This document shows positions 53,598-63,153 of a stretch of 64,000 bases of DNA, in pieces. The stretch spans positions 124,001-188,000 of the forward strand of contig NZ_MOBK01000008.1 in the NCBI RefSeq assembly GCF_003732265.1, in the 5' to 3' direction. Every line of letters begins with the position of its first letter. Position 1 is the first letter of the stretch. This stretch comes from Pseudomonas brassicacearum. Lineage in GTDB: Bacteria; Pseudomonadota; Gammaproteobacteria; Pseudomonadales; Pseudomonadaceae. The translations under genes were made by a program, and so were the position numbers. The notes under the pieces are model-generated. The model made no database searches, was not told where the DNA came from, and saw only the letters and a program-made list of their open reading frames with translations.

Positions 53598-54503
53598 ATG
53601 GATTTGTTCCAGGCAATGACCGTTTACGTACGCGTGGTAGAAGCCGGCAGCATGACGGCCGCCGCCCAGCAGTGCGAAATGTCCACGACCATGGTCGGCA
53701 ATCACCTGCGCGCACTGGAGCAACGCCTGGGTGTGCGCTTGCTCAACCGTACGACACGGCGCCAGCGCCTGACGGAATTCGGCTCGGCTTATTACCAGCG
53801 CTGCCTTGAAGTATTGGGGTTGGTGGCCGATTCCGAACGTCTGGCCGAACAGAGTCAGGACGCGCCCAGTGGCACCTTGCGCATCACGGCACCGCTGACC
53901 TTCGGCACGGAAAGGCTCGCGCCGGCCCTCAGCGAATTTTCGCGGCAATGCCCACAGGTCAAACTGGACGTGGTGCTCACCAACGGGCGCCCTGACCTGC
54001 TCGAAAACGGCCTTGATGTGGCGTTTCGCCTGGGCGCCATTGAGCCATCCAACTTGATCGCCCGCCCGCTGATCGACTACACCCTGACCATGTGCGCCTC
54101 ACCGGAATACCTGGCACGCCGATCAACGCCGGAAAAACCCGAAGACCTGCAACATCACGATTGCTTGTCTTTTGCCTACCCGGTCGGGGACGACTGGCAA
54201 TCGGTGGAAAAACAATGGCGCCTGAGTGGGCCGGAAGGCGAAGTGATGGTGGCCGTCACTGGTCCGATGCTGATCAACAGTTCGGCGGGGTTGCATCAGG
54301 CGGCCCGAACCGGGATGGGCATCGTGATGCTGCCCGATGCACTAGTGGAACAGGACCTGCTCAACGGAAAACTGGTGGCATTGATGCAGAACTATCAACT
54401 GCCGAGCCGGCCCATGCACCTGGTTTATGCCCAGGACCGCTACCGGCTGCCGAAATTACGCCACTTCGTCGACTTTGCCATGGAGTTGTGGGGCAAACAC
54501 TAG
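53598..54503 (+). CDS. LysR-family transcriptional regulator
   Basis: 301 residues from MDLFQAMTVYVRVVEAGSM. N-terminal winged HTH (about residues 5-62: MTAAAQQCEMSTTMVGNHLR), then the LysR effector-binding domain in two halves. Divergent from the aminotransferase over about 100 bases, a standard arrangement for control of the neighbour. Effector unknown. Confidence 0.9.
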   Translation: MDLFQAMTVYVRVVEAGSMTAAAQQCEMSTTMVGNHLRALEQRLGVRLLNRTTRRQRLTEFGSAYYQRCLEVLGLVADSERLAEQSQDAPSGTLRITAPLTFGTERLAPALSEFSRQCPQVKLDVVLTNGRPDLLENGLDVAFRLGAIEPSNLIARPLIDYTLTMCASPEYLARRSTPEKPEDLQHHDCLSFAYPVGDDWQSVEKQWRLSGPEGEVMVAVTGPMLINSSAGLHQAARTGMGIVMLPDALVEQDLLNGKLVALMQNYQLPSRPMHLVYAQDRYRLPKLRHFVDFAMELWGKH

Positions 54504-54578
54504 CCGTGGCAATGCGCCATGAACTAATCTCGACGCCAGGCGAATCAATTGATATCTGCGCGTCAGGGAGAAGCGGTG

Positions 54579-55592
54579 ATGGGGGAAGCATCAAATATCA
54601 CGCCGTTCAAATTCAATGTGTCAGATTTTAGCGAAGACCTGCTCCATACCATTCTGGAACTGGTCAGCGATGGCATTTGGGACTGGAACGCCAACACAGG
54701 TTTGGTCTATCGCAACCCCGGTTGGTACAAGATGCTCGGCTACGAGCCTCATTCCCTGGACAACACCGTATTGACCTGGGAAAACATCATCCACCCTGAC
54801 GATTACCCCGGCGTCATGGCCGTGTTTGATGACTATCTGAAACAGCGCACCCCCACCTATCAAGCCGAATATCGCTGCCGCATGCGGGACGGCAGTTACA
54901 CCTGGATCGAAGACCGCGGCTATGTGCTGTCGCGGAACGCCGACGGCACGGTAGCGCGGATGGTCGGCGCGCACCGCAGCATCGACGACAAACGACGTCT
55001 GCTCGAGGAACTGGAACGACGCGCTCATTCCCTTGAAGCCATCGTTGAAGAGCGCACCCGAGAGTTGTCCCGGGTCAATCAGCAGCTTCAGATTCAACTC
55101 GAAGCTAACCGCAAACTGGCGGAAACCGACACGCTCACCTCCATCGCCAATCGCTACCTGATGGAAAAAAGCCTGCCTCAGGAATGCGAACGAGCCCAAC
55201 GCTTTCGACGCCCCCTGTCATTGATCGCGATGGACATCGACGACTTCAAAATCATCAACGATCACTATGGCCATGCCTTGGGTGATGCCGCCATCGTGCA
55301 GGTGGTCGAGGGCGTGAAGCACTTCGTGCGCGAAGGTGACCTGCTGGCGCGATGGGGCGGTGACGAGTTCATCATGATCCTTCCCGATACCCCGTTGGCT
55401 GACGCCAGGCTCCTGGCCGAAAAAATACGCGATGGCCTGTCGAGCCTGCCCCCGGTGGGCGAGTTTCACGTGACCATGAGTTTCGGCGTGGTCCAGCGCT
55501 TTGAGGAAGAACAGCAGACCGGGTTGCTGGCTCGGGCTGATCAGGCGCTTTATCGCTCGAAGATGGCGGGCAAGAATGTGATAACGGGGTAA
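54579..55592 (+). CDS. PAS-GGDEF diguanylate cyclase
   Basis: 337 residues. N-terminal PAS_3-type domain with a PAC motif (about residues 25-140: ISDGIWDWNANTGLVYRNPG-like; YRCRMRDGSYTWIEDRGYV), a coiled coil (about 145-180), and a GGDEF domain with the intact motif RWGGDEF. The inhibitory I-site RxxD (REGD) is five residues before GGDEF, so product feedback is expected. Makes c-di-GMP; no EAL domain is present. Soluble. GGGAGA lies before the ATG at 54579. Confidence 0.92.
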   Translation: MGEASNITPFKFNVSDFSEDLLHTILELVSDGIWDWNANTGLVYRNPGWYKMLGYEPHSLDNTVLTWENIIHPDDYPGVMAVFDDYLKQRTPTYQAEYRCRMRDGSYTWIEDRGYVLSRNADGTVARMVGAHRSIDDKRRLLEELERRAHSLEAIVEERTRELSRVNQQLQIQLEANRKLAETDTLTSIANRYLMEKSLPQECERAQRFRRPLSLIAMDIDDFKIINDHYGHALGDAAIVQVVEGVKHFVREGDLLARWGGDEFIMILPDTPLADARLLAEKIRDGLSSLPPVGEFHVTMSFGVVQRFEEEQQTGLLARADQALYRSKMAGKNVITG

Positions 55593-55616
55593 ACACACCC
55601 CGTTATCGCATTTCAC

Positions 55617-56321
55617 TCACATGCCCGCCTTCACCAACACCGGTTTCTCCTGATAACGATCGGGATACAACTGCTTCAACTGCGCCACTTTCGGTAGATC
55701 GTTGATCACGATGTACGGATAGGTCGGATGCTCGGTCAGAAAATCCTGGTGCTCCTCCTCCGCCGGGTAGAAACCGTTGTAGGTTTCCAGCTGAGTCACG
55801 ATGGGTTTATTGAATGAATGAGCAGCATCGAGCTGGGCAATGTAAGCCTGGGCGACGCGTTGCTGATCGGTGTTCTCAGTGAAAATCGCCGACCGGTATT
55901 GAGTGCCGCTGTCGGGGCCCTGACGGTTCAGTTCGGTGGGGTTGTGGGCCACCGAGAAATAGATCTGCAGCAATGTCCCGTAACTGACCTGAGCCGGATC
56001 GAAAGTGACTTCGACGGACTCCGCGTGGCCGGTATCGCCCTCGCTGACCCGTTCATATTGGGCGGTATTGGCCGCACCGCCGGCGTAACCGGAGATCGCT
56101 TTCTTCACGCCTTTAACGTGCTGGAAAACGCCTTGGACGCCCCAAAAACATCCGCCGGCAAACACCACTTTTTCGCTGTGGGCCTGGGTCGTTTCATCCA
56201 GCGCTGGCGGAGGGATGACGACAGCTTCTTCGGCTCCGAACGAGAACGCCGAGCACTGGCTGATAACGCCAGCAGCGGCCATTCCCAACAGGGTGCGGCG
56301 CCAGGTGAACAGGGTTTTCAT
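55617..56321 (-). CDS. msrA: Exported peptide methionine (S)-sulfoxide reductase
   Basis: 234 residues. N-terminal signal (TWRRTLLGMAAAGVISQCSA), then the MsrA core with the catalytic GGCFWGVQGVFQ. Family members are about 170-215 residues; the extra N-terminus is the export signal and linker. The signal has an RR pair, possibly Tat-like. Third in the msrB-dipZ-msrA group. Confidence 0.93.
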   Translation of the reverse strand: MKTLFTWRRTLLGMAAAGVISQCSAFSFGAEEAVVIPPPALDETTQAHSEKVVFAGGCFWGVQGVFQHVKGVKKAISGYAGGAANTAQYERVSEGDTGHAESVEVTFDPAQVSYGTLLQIYFSVAHNPTELNRQGPDSGTQYRSAIFTENTDQQRVAQAYIAQLDAAHSFNKPIVTQLETYNGFYPAEEEHQDFLTEHPTYPYIVINDLPKVAQLKQLYPDRYQEKPVLVKAGM

Positions 56322-56351
56322 GGAGCAGACTCCTCAACAAATGAAATGACT

Positions 56352-58115
56352 TCAACCGAACGTAAACGCGTAGGCCGAGACACCCGGATCGAGAAACTCG
56401 ATGCTGAACGTCCGGTCAGTCACGCCGCCGCTCTGGCGTACCAATTGATACAAACGCTGTTCGGTCACACTGCCGCTGCCATCGGGTGCCACATCAGTGC
56501 CGTGGGCATCGCCAGGGACTTTGCCGTCAATGAGCACTTTGAATCTCACCGGTTTACCGTCGGCACCGGGGCCCAGCACCAAGTGAAGATCACGGGCATG
56601 GAAGCGATAAACGATGCGGCTGGCGGGCGCGCTGGAGGTCGCACGCTCTGAGCCGACATTCCACTTCCCGTCCAGGCTCCAGTCGTTGAGTGCCAGTTCG
56701 GCGGGAGGGCTGTAAGCGGCCACTTTGTCCGGCACCAGGCCGGTTTCGGGGACGAAGTGCTCCGCCCGCTGGAAACCGACATAGGTCTCCGGTGATTGCA
56801 CTTCGCTCATGTCCGGCGCGAGTTGAACCCCTGTCGCATCCGCGTTGATCAAACCGTCCGCGACTTTCACCGCACCCGCTTCACGCAGCAGTTGCTGGAT
56901 GACCTTTTCCGATTCGGCGTAATCGCCTTCACCAAAGTGGTGATAACGAATGCGCCCCTGAGCATCGGCAAAGTAGTGGGCCGGCCAGTATTCGTTGTTG
57001 AAGGCGCGCCAGATTTTGTAGTCGTTATCGATGGCCACCGGGTAGTTGATGCCCAGGTCCTTCATGGCCTTGGTGACATTGCCGACGTCGCGCTCGAAGG
57101 CAAATTCAGGGGCATGGACGCCGATCACCACCAATCCCTGATCGCGATACTTCTCAGCCCAGGCTTTTACATACGGCAAGGTGCGCAGGCAGTTGATGCA
57201 GGAGTAAGTCCAGAAATCCACCAACACGACTTTGCCCTTCAAGGCCTGCGCGGTCAGGGGTGGGGAATTGAGCCATTGCACCGCGCCATCCAGCGGTGGG
57301 AGATTGCCTTCAATCGGCAACGCGCCCGATGCCTTGTTACTCGCTTTCATCGCGCCACCCGCGGCCATCATCGCCCCGCTGTTGTTCGGCGACTTGCCGG
57401 CCAACCGGCCCACCAGGGCTTGCTCGATTCCACCGGTGGACGCGGTCGAAACCCGTGCCAGAATCCCCGTGTCCAGCCCCAGGGCAATCGCGGCAACCCC
57501 CGCCAGCATGGCCGCCCCCAGACCGCGCCGAACCCATTCGCCGGCGCCAATAGAGCGCTTCATCGCCGCGAAGACTTTACCGCCGAGCAACAGCGCCACG
57601 GCCAGCGATGTGGCGGCACCGGCCGCGTAAGCCAGCAGCAACAGCGTGGTTTCGATGCTTGCCCCTTGCAGCGCTGCCCCGGTCAGCAACAGGCCCAGAA
57701 TTGGCCCGGCGCAAGGCGCCCAGAGCAGGCCCGTGGCGACGCCGATCAGGAACGAAGCGCCGGGACGCGGCCGGGCATCGGCGCCTGCGGCTTCCGACAG
57801 TCGGCTGCCGGCCGCCACCAGTGGTCGTGTCAGACGCTCGGCCAGTTGCGGCAGCAGCAGCGTCAGCCCGAACAGTGCTACGAACAGCAACGCGAGCCAG
57901 CGACCGTACTGATTGACTTGCACCACCCAACCGCCGCCCACCGCCGCCAACGTGGCGACCAGGGCGAAGGTCAACGCCATCCCCGCCAACAGCGGCAAGC
58001 CACTCTTCATAAACGGCTGCCCGGTTCGAGCGAAGACAAAGGGCAGCACCGGCAGAATGCAGGGGCTGACAATCGTCAGAACACCACCGAGATAAGCGAG
58101 AACCAAAAGCCACAT
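56352..58115 (-). CDS. DipZ-like thiol:disulfide carrier (CcdA + thioredoxin + C-terminal domain)
   Basis: 587 residues from MWLLVLAYLGGVLTIVSPC. The CcdA/DsbD-type membrane domain (about residues 1-230) has the cysteine motifs SPCILPVLPF and APCAGPILGL. A TlpA-like periplasmic thioredoxin domain follows (about 285-420), with the active-site YSCINCLRTLP, then a C-terminal beta-rich DipZ domain. It should carry electrons from cytoplasmic thioredoxin across the membrane to the periplasm. The start is uncertain: 58130 is also possible, but the 58115 ATG has an AGG ribosome site. Confidence 0.88.
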   Translation of the reverse strand: MWLLVLAYLGGVLTIVSPCILPVLPFVFARTGQPFMKSGLPLLAGMALTFALVATLAAVGGGWVVQVNQYGRWLALLFVALFGLTLLLPQLAERLTRPLVAAGSRLSEAAGADARPRPGASFLIGVATGLLWAPCAGPILGLLLTGAALQGASIETTLLLLAYAAGAATSLAVALLLGGKVFAAMKRSIGAGEWVRRGLGAAMLAGVAAIALGLDTGILARVSTASTGGIEQALVGRLAGKSPNNSGAMMAAGGAMKASNKASGALPIEGNLPPLDGAVQWLNSPPLTAQALKGKVVLVDFWTYSCINCLRTLPYVKAWAEKYRDQGLVVIGVHAPEFAFERDVGNVTKAMKDLGINYPVAIDNDYKIWRAFNNEYWPAHYFADAQGRIRYHHFGEGDYAESEKVIQQLLREAGAVKVADGLINADATGVQLAPDMSEVQSPETYVGFQRAEHFVPETGLVPDKVAAYSPPAELALNDWSLDGKWNVGSERATSSAPASRIVYRFHARDLHLVLGPGADGKPVRFKVLIDGKVPGDAHGTDVAPDGSGSVTEQRLYQLVRQSGGVTDRTFSIEFLDPGVSAYAFTFG

Positions 58116-58158
58116 AGCGTCGACCTGCATCAAGTGAGTGAAAGGAAATGCCCATGAA

Positions 58159-58677
58159 TCAAGCCGCCTGTGGCTCGAACGTCAGCGCCAGACCGTTCAT
58201 GCAATAACGCAGGCCGGTAGGCTTGGGCCCATCATCGAAGACATGCCCCAGATGACCGCCACAGCGCCGGCAGTGGACTTCTTCACGCAGCACGCCAAAG
58301 GACTGGTCCTGACGAGTGGCCACCGCTTTGTCCAATGGCGCCCAGAAGCTGGGCCAACCGGTGCGACTGTCGAACTTGGTATCGGATGAGAACAGCGGCA
58401 GATCACACCCGGCGCAGGCGAAAACGCCTTCGCGATGTTCATTGTTCAAGGGGCTGCTGTAGGCACGCTCAGTGCCCTCTTCACGGAGGATTTCGTACTG
58501 CTCGTCGCTGAGCATGGCGTGCCATTCGCTGTCGCTGTGTGTCACCTCGAATACCTGCGCAGCACTGGCATCACTGACCAGTGCGGTACTGGCGGCAAAT
58601 TTTGGCAACACACCAATCACCAAGGCTGCAGCGCCCAGCCCGCCGCCCGCTACAAGAAACTGTCGCCGTGAAAACAT
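58159..58677 (-). CDS. msrB: Exported methionine (R)-sulfoxide reductase with Tat signal
   Basis: 172 residues from MFSRRQFLVAGGG. The SRRQFLV motif and following hydrophobic stretch form a Tat signal. MsrB core: zinc ligands CAGC and CRRC, and the catalytic Cys in RYCMNGLALTF. Start at 58677 chosen because the longer ORF would overlap the promoter region of the divergent regulator. Gene order msrB-dipZ-msrA with gaps of about 30-45 bases. Confidence 0.92.
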   Translation of the reverse strand: MFSRRQFLVAGGGLGAAALVIGVLPKFAASTALVSDASAAQVFEVTHSDSEWHAMLSDEQYEILREEGTERAYSSPLNNEHREGVFACAGCDLPLFSSDTKFDSRTGWPSFWAPLDKAVATRQDQSFGVLREEVHCRRCGGHLGHVFDDGPKPTGLRYCMNGLALTFEPQAA

Positions 58678-58744
58678 GGCCTTCTCCAAAATTCCCGATG
58701 CCTGATAAGGAACACAGCCTAGGCTTGGGTTGATCGCCAAATCC

Positions 58745-58769
58745 TCACGAGCAGTTAAACAATTCGTGA
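58745..58769. promoter_or_regulatory. Inverted repeat TCACGA-N13-TCGTGA between msrB and the response regulator
   Basis: Perfect 6-base arms separated by 13 bases in the intergenic region, a possible operator for the adjacent OmpR-type regulator. Weak evidence on its own. Confidence 0.35.
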
Positions 58770-58829
58770 TAACTCGGACTGAGGAAAACCCGCACAATGT
58801 GCCCATTGCGCTACAAAGGATTGAGCTTT

Positions 58830-59546
58830 ATGGAACAGACCAAACGCGTCCTGGTGGTCGAGGACGACCTGCACATCGCCGACCTTATCTGCCTGCATCT
58901 TCGCGATGAGCAGTTCGAGGTGGTGCACTGCGCCGACGGTGACGAAGGCATGCGCCTGTTGCAGCAAGGAAGCTGGGACGCGCTGATCCTCGACCTGATG
59001 CTGCCCGGTGTCGACGGCCTGGAAATCTGCCGTCGGGCACGGGCGATGGCCCGCTACACCCCGATCATCATCACCAGCGCACGCTCCAGCGAAATGCACC
59101 GCATCCTGGGGCTGGAACTGGGTGCCGACGATTACCTCGCCAAACCCTTTTCGATGCTGGAGCTGGTCGCCCGGGTCAAAGCCCTGCTGCGCCGCGTCGA
59201 CGCCATGGCCCGCAACCTGAAGATGGATTCGGGCAGCCTGATGACGGATGGGCTGTCCATCGACCCGATCACCCGCGATGTCTCGCTCGACGGGCGTCGC
59301 CTGGACCTCACGCCACGGGAATTCGACCTGCTGTATTTCTTCGTCCGCCAACCCGGCAAAGTTTTCTCGCGCATGGATTTGCTCAACGCGGTCTGGGGTT
59401 ACAGCCATGAAGGTTACGAACACACGGTTAATACCCACATCAATCGACTGAGGGCCAAGATCGAAGCCGATCCGGCGCTACCCGCACGCATCCTCACGGT
59501 GTGGGGCCGAGGCTACAAATTCGCCGTCAAGGAGGAGCAGCCATGA
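58830..59546 (+). CDS. OmpR-family response regulator
   Basis: 238 residues from MEQTKRVLVVEDDLH. Receiver domain with Asp55 (ALILDLMLPGVDGLE) and Lys in LAKPF, then a winged-helix DNA-binding domain (FDLLYFFVRQPGKVFSR, INRLRAKIE). Its stop overlaps the kinase ATG (ATGA). Divergent from msrB-dipZ-msrA, so likely to regulate it. Confidence 0.93.
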   Translation: MEQTKRVLVVEDDLHIADLICLHLRDEQFEVVHCADGDEGMRLLQQGSWDALILDLMLPGVDGLEICRRARAMARYTPIIITSARSSEMHRILGLELGADDYLAKPFSMLELVARVKALLRRVDAMARNLKMDSGSLMTDGLSIDPITRDVSLDGRRLDLTPREFDLLYFFVRQPGKVFSRMDLLNAVWGYSHEGYEHTVNTHINRLRAKIEADPALPARILTVWGRGYKFAVKEEQP

Positions 59547-61060
59547 GGCTGACCCTGACACAACGCCTGTCCCTGGTGTTCGCCGTTCTGTTGCTGGTGT
59601 GCTGCGGCACATCGGCATGGATGCAAGTGCGGTCCAACAAGATGCATGAGCTGGAAGTGGTGCAGGGGCTGTCGCGCGATCTGGCGCAACACATCGCCCA
59701 TGACACGGTGCTGATGGACAGCAGCGGCCTGATGCCCAATGCCATTCGAGAACTGTTCAGCAAACTCATGCAGGTCAATCCCAGTGTTGAGGTTTATCTG
59801 CTGGACACCGAGGGCAAGATTGTCGGAAGCGCCGCACCGGAGGGCCGTATACATCGGGAGCAAATCGATCTGGCCCCCGTCCAGCGCTTGCTCAAAGGCG
59901 ATGCCCTGCCGATTCTCGGTGATGACCCGCGCAGCGTCGATGGTCGCAAGGTGTTCAGCGCCGCACCGTTACGCGTCAACGGCCAGCCCGCCGGTTATCT
60001 GTATGTGGTACTGCTCAGTGAAGAACACGACCGCTTCGCCGAACGCGGTGCCACCAGCGCCGCGCTCAATACCGCCCTGTTGTCCATCGGTCTGGTGGCG
60101 TTGCTGTGCCTGATTGCCGGCCTCACGGCATTTGCCCTGATTACCCGACCGCTGCGACGCTTGACCGAAAGAGTCAGTCAGTTCGACATCGACGGCGTGC
60201 CCTCTTCACCCCCTCCATCGGAACCGGTGGAAAAAGCCGCCAGTCACGATGAAATTGCCGTGCTGGACGCCGCCTTCCGGCAGATGCAAAGCCGCCTCAA
60301 TGAACAGTGGCGCTCCCTGACTCGTCAGGACCAGGAGCGCCGCGAACTGGTGGCGAACATTTCCCATGATCTGCGAACGCCACTGGCTTCACTGCATGGA
60401 TACCTGGAAACCCTGTCGCTCAAGGACGCCACGTTATCCCCCGCCGACCGGCGTCGCTATCTGGGCATCGCCCTCGATCAAAGCCGCAAGGTGGGAGGCC
60501 TGGCGCAATCGCTGCTGGAACTGGTCAGGCTGGAACACGGTTTTGTGCAACCGGTGCTGGAGCGCTTCTCACTGACCGATCTGGTGCAGGACATTTTCCA
60601 GAAATTCGAACTGACCGCCGAAGCGCGCCAGATCGAACTGAAGGCCACTTTCGCCCCCAACGTTTCCGCAGCCTGCGCCGACCTGGGATTAATCGAACGG
60701 GTGCTGACCAACCTGTTCGACAACGCCCTGCGCGATACCCCTCAAGGTGGAGAAATCGAGCTGAGTCTGCGCCCTCAAGGGCCGTTTATCGAAGTCACCG
60801 TCAGCGACACCGGCCCCGGCATCGCTGCGCCACTGCGCGAAGGCCTGTTCCTGCGCCCTTTCAACATCGGTGGCGCACGGCGTGATGGCGGCTTGGGCCT
60901 GAGGATCGTGCATCGGATCCTGCAATTGCACGGTCGCGAGATTCAGCTGATCGATCTGCCCGGGCGAGGCGCGACTTTCCGCTTTTCCTTGCCGGTGGAT
61001 CAGCAAACGGCGGAACAATGGGCGGTTCACTCAATGAACCTGAATTCGATGGGGAAATAG
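59543..61060 (+). CDS. Membrane sensor histidine kinase
   Basis: 505 residues from MRLTLTQRLSLVFAVLL. Two membrane helices (about 10-30 and 180-205) flank a periplasmic sensor of about 150 residues; then HAMP, HisKA with His275 in NISHDLRTPLASLHG, and HATPase_c (NLFDNALRDTP, VSDTGPGI, GGLGLRIVH). The periplasmic sensor is consistent with sensing envelope damage, which fits the neighbouring exported Msr genes; the signal is not known. Confidence 0.92.
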   Translation: MRLTLTQRLSLVFAVLLLVCCGTSAWMQVRSNKMHELEVVQGLSRDLAQHIAHDTVLMDSSGLMPNAIRELFSKLMQVNPSVEVYLLDTEGKIVGSAAPEGRIHREQIDLAPVQRLLKGDALPILGDDPRSVDGRKVFSAAPLRVNGQPAGYLYVVLLSEEHDRFAERGATSAALNTALLSIGLVALLCLIAGLTAFALITRPLRRLTERVSQFDIDGVPSSPPPSEPVEKAASHDEIAVLDAAFRQMQSRLNEQWRSLTRQDQERRELVANISHDLRTPLASLHGYLETLSLKDATLSPADRRRYLGIALDQSRKVGGLAQSLLELVRLEHGFVQPVLERFSLTDLVQDIFQKFELTAEARQIELKATFAPNVSAACADLGLIERVLTNLFDNALRDTPQGGEIELSLRPQGPFIEVTVSDTGPGIAAPLREGLFLRPFNIGGARRDGGLGLRIVHRILQLHGREIQLIDLPGRGATFRFSLPVDQQTAEQWAVHSMNLNSMGK

Positions 61061-61126
61061 CCGACGGCATACCTTCCGACAACGGCTATTATCCCGGCAC
61101 TTGTTTTTCGGCATGGACGCTGCGTG

Positions 61127-61642
61127 ATGCTCAACACCTTGCAACACACCCCGCTGTGGGTTTATGCGGTATTCCTGGTGCTCTGCTACTACGGAATCAA
61201 AGCGCTATCGCCGACTGAGGAAAGCAAAACCTCGCTACGGGTGACTCCGCCGATCTTGCTCGGCTGGTCGCTCTACTCACTGAACCTGTCGTTGAACCCC
61301 ACCGCCTCCCTCGGTTGCTGGTTGATCGCCGTTGTTCTGGGAGGACTGGCCGCGTTGGTGATTTTCCAAAGCAAGTCTCTCGAACTCAATAAGCCGAAAA
61401 CCGGACTGGTCGTACCGGGAACAGCGAAAACCCTGGTGCTCTATCTGCTGTTTTTCGCCGCGAACTACTACTTCGGCTACCAGGATGATGTTCATCCGGA
61501 ACAGGCCGCCACGCTTGAGATGTTACTGCTCAAGGCCTCCGCTTCCGGGTTTGTCTGCGGATTGATCAGTGGTCGATCATTGACGTTTTATCGGGTGCTG
61601 TCAGCGCTTCAGTCACAACGACCGCAAATGGCCATCGACTGA
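61127..61642 (+). CDS. Hypothetical integral membrane protein
   Basis: 171 residues from MLNTLQHTPLWVYAVFLVLC, with about four hydrophobic segments. I do not recognise the family with confidence (it may be DUF6622). Same strand as the kinase, 66 bases on. Confidence 0.65.
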   Translation: MLNTLQHTPLWVYAVFLVLCYYGIKALSPTEESKTSLRVTPPILLGWSLYSLNLSLNPTASLGCWLIAVVLGGLAALVIFQSKSLELNKPKTGLVVPGTAKTLVLYLLFFAANYYFGYQDDVHPEQAATLEMLLLKASASGFVCGLISGRSLTFYRVLSALQSQRPQMAID

Positions 61643-61777
61643 TGCCTTCTCGCAAAAATCATGACCAACCGCCTGTTCATCCGTGACAACTCAGCGTGGG
61701 TCCAATAGATTAGGCGACCTGAAAAGGCCCTGTGCTTTCTCGCCTCAATTCAAGTTAAAAGAAGTAGTGAAATTTCA

Positions 61778-62482
61778 ATGTCCGATTCCAACACCGCTGA
61801 ATCCGTAGTCACCCTGTCGTCCAAAGCGGAATACGAAAACTCCATCAATCTTTCACAGCATGTGCCTCAGGCCAAGACCATCAGCGAGATGGTCCTGGAC
61901 GCTTTTCAATCCACCCGGGAAAGCGACCAGATCCGCGAACTGCGCACCGCGATTCGCCAGGCACATGACAGCTTCGACGACGATAAAGCCTATGAACTGA
62001 TGGGCGAACTCAAGCAACTCAAGGACGCGGAAGCGGCCGACATTGCCGCTCTCGAAGACCTAGGCAGCAAATTCCCGATCAGCCGGATTCTCTCCAACTT
62101 CAAGGATGACCCGGCGTTTCAGGAAATCGTCTACGGCTTGGCGCTAAAAGTGTTGAACCAGACTCACCAGGCCATCAGCAACCCGAGCAGTGGCAAGAGC
62201 AAAGTGGCTCGCGCCAAGAAAGACCTCGAGGTGTTCACCATCAGCAAGGACGGCATAAACGTCACCCTGCCACTGCGCACCCCGCGTTCAAGCCTGAACG
62301 TTGACCGCAAAGCGCTGGAGTTCCTCGGCTTTACCTTCGTCGGCGAAGGCGAAGACGCAGTGATTGAAAGCGAGACGTTCCTCGATAACGCCGGCGTGGA
62401 ACAAGCGGTCAACCGCAAGAACATCATCACCGCATTGCAACAACAAACCGCGTTCGACGGCTACAGCATCGCCGCGCAGTAA
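61778..62482 (+). CDS. Hypothetical helical/mixed protein
   Basis: 234 residues, family unknown. N-terminal half is charged and helical (SEMVLDAFQSTRESDQIREL; ELMGELKQLKDAEAADIAAL). The C-terminal half has a compact beta-like segment (FTISKDGINVTLPLRTPRSS). No signal peptide or membrane helix. Followed by a terminator. Confidence 0.65.
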   Translation: MSDSNTAESVVTLSSKAEYENSINLSQHVPQAKTISEMVLDAFQSTRESDQIRELRTAIRQAHDSFDDDKAYELMGELKQLKDAEAADIAALEDLGSKFPISRILSNFKDDPAFQEIVYGLALKVLNQTHQAISNPSSGKSKVARAKKDLEVFTISKDGINVTLPLRTPRSSLNVDRKALEFLGFTFVGEGEDAVIESETFLDNAGVEQAVNRKNIITALQQQTAFDGYSIAAQ

Positions 62483-62496
62483 CACGCTTTACCCGG

Positions 62497-62525
62497 AGCC
62501 CCGCCCTTGCAGCGGGGCTTTTTAT
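62497..62525 (+). terminator. Terminator after the 61778 gene
   Basis: AGCCCCGC and GCGGGGCT form an 8-base-pair stem followed by TTTTTATT. Confidence 0.88.
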
Positions 62526-62537
62526 TGCCTGAAAAAA

Positions 62538-63032
62538 TCAGGAAATCGAAGGATGCAGCGCCGCGATCATGTCCACTTCCACCGGCGCGTTTTTCGGCAA
62601 CTGGTAAACACCCACCGTCGTCCGTGTATGTTTGCCGGCCTCGCCCAACACATGGGTGAAGACATCCGATGCACCGTTGGCCACCTCACTGAGGTCGACG
62701 AAATCGAACGTGGATTTCACATAAACGGTGACACGAAGCAGGGCCTTGACGTTATCCAGTGAACCGACGGCCTCGCGGATCAATGCCAGACCGCGTATCG
62801 CGCTGATGCTCGCGGCCTCTTGGGCATCGGCCAGATTGAGCTCCAGGCCCACCCGGCCCGGGTACTGAATTTTGCCGTTCATGCGCGGCACCAGGCCACT
62901 GACATACAGCTCATCGTCATGCCGAAGCAGTGGCGCGTAATGCCCCCCGGCCGCGTTCTCGTCGTAGATATCGAAGCCGTGCTCTTTCGCCATCTCGAGG
63001 AAACGTTCGTCGCGGGTTGTTTGCCTAATCAT
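62538..63032 (-). CDS. RidA/YjgF-family protein
   Basis: 164 residues, somewhat longer than classical RidA (about 130). The family pattern VYQLPKNAPVEVDMIAAL with HTRTTVGV and the N-terminal YAPLLRHDDELYVSGLVP are clear. RidA proteins remove enamine/imine by-products of PLP enzymes. Divergent from a MocR-type gene, so the two may share a PLP-linked pathway. Confidence 0.88.
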   Translation of the reverse strand: MIRQTTRDERFLEMAKEHGFDIYDENAAGGHYAPLLRHDDELYVSGLVPRMNGKIQYPGRVGLELNLADAQEAASISAIRGLALIREAVGSLDNVKALLRVTVYVKSTFDFVDLSEVANGASDVFTHVLGEAGKHTRTTVGVYQLPKNAPVEVDMIAALHPSIS

Positions 63033-63153
63033 CTACTGAGTCCTCTTGATCCACCATGCATACGCGATTTTGATGGTAGTGACAGACGCTTCTCTTGATC
63101 AGGGCAAGTTCGTATAGAATCCAGCGAACTTTACTGCCAGGGAGACCAGTAAA

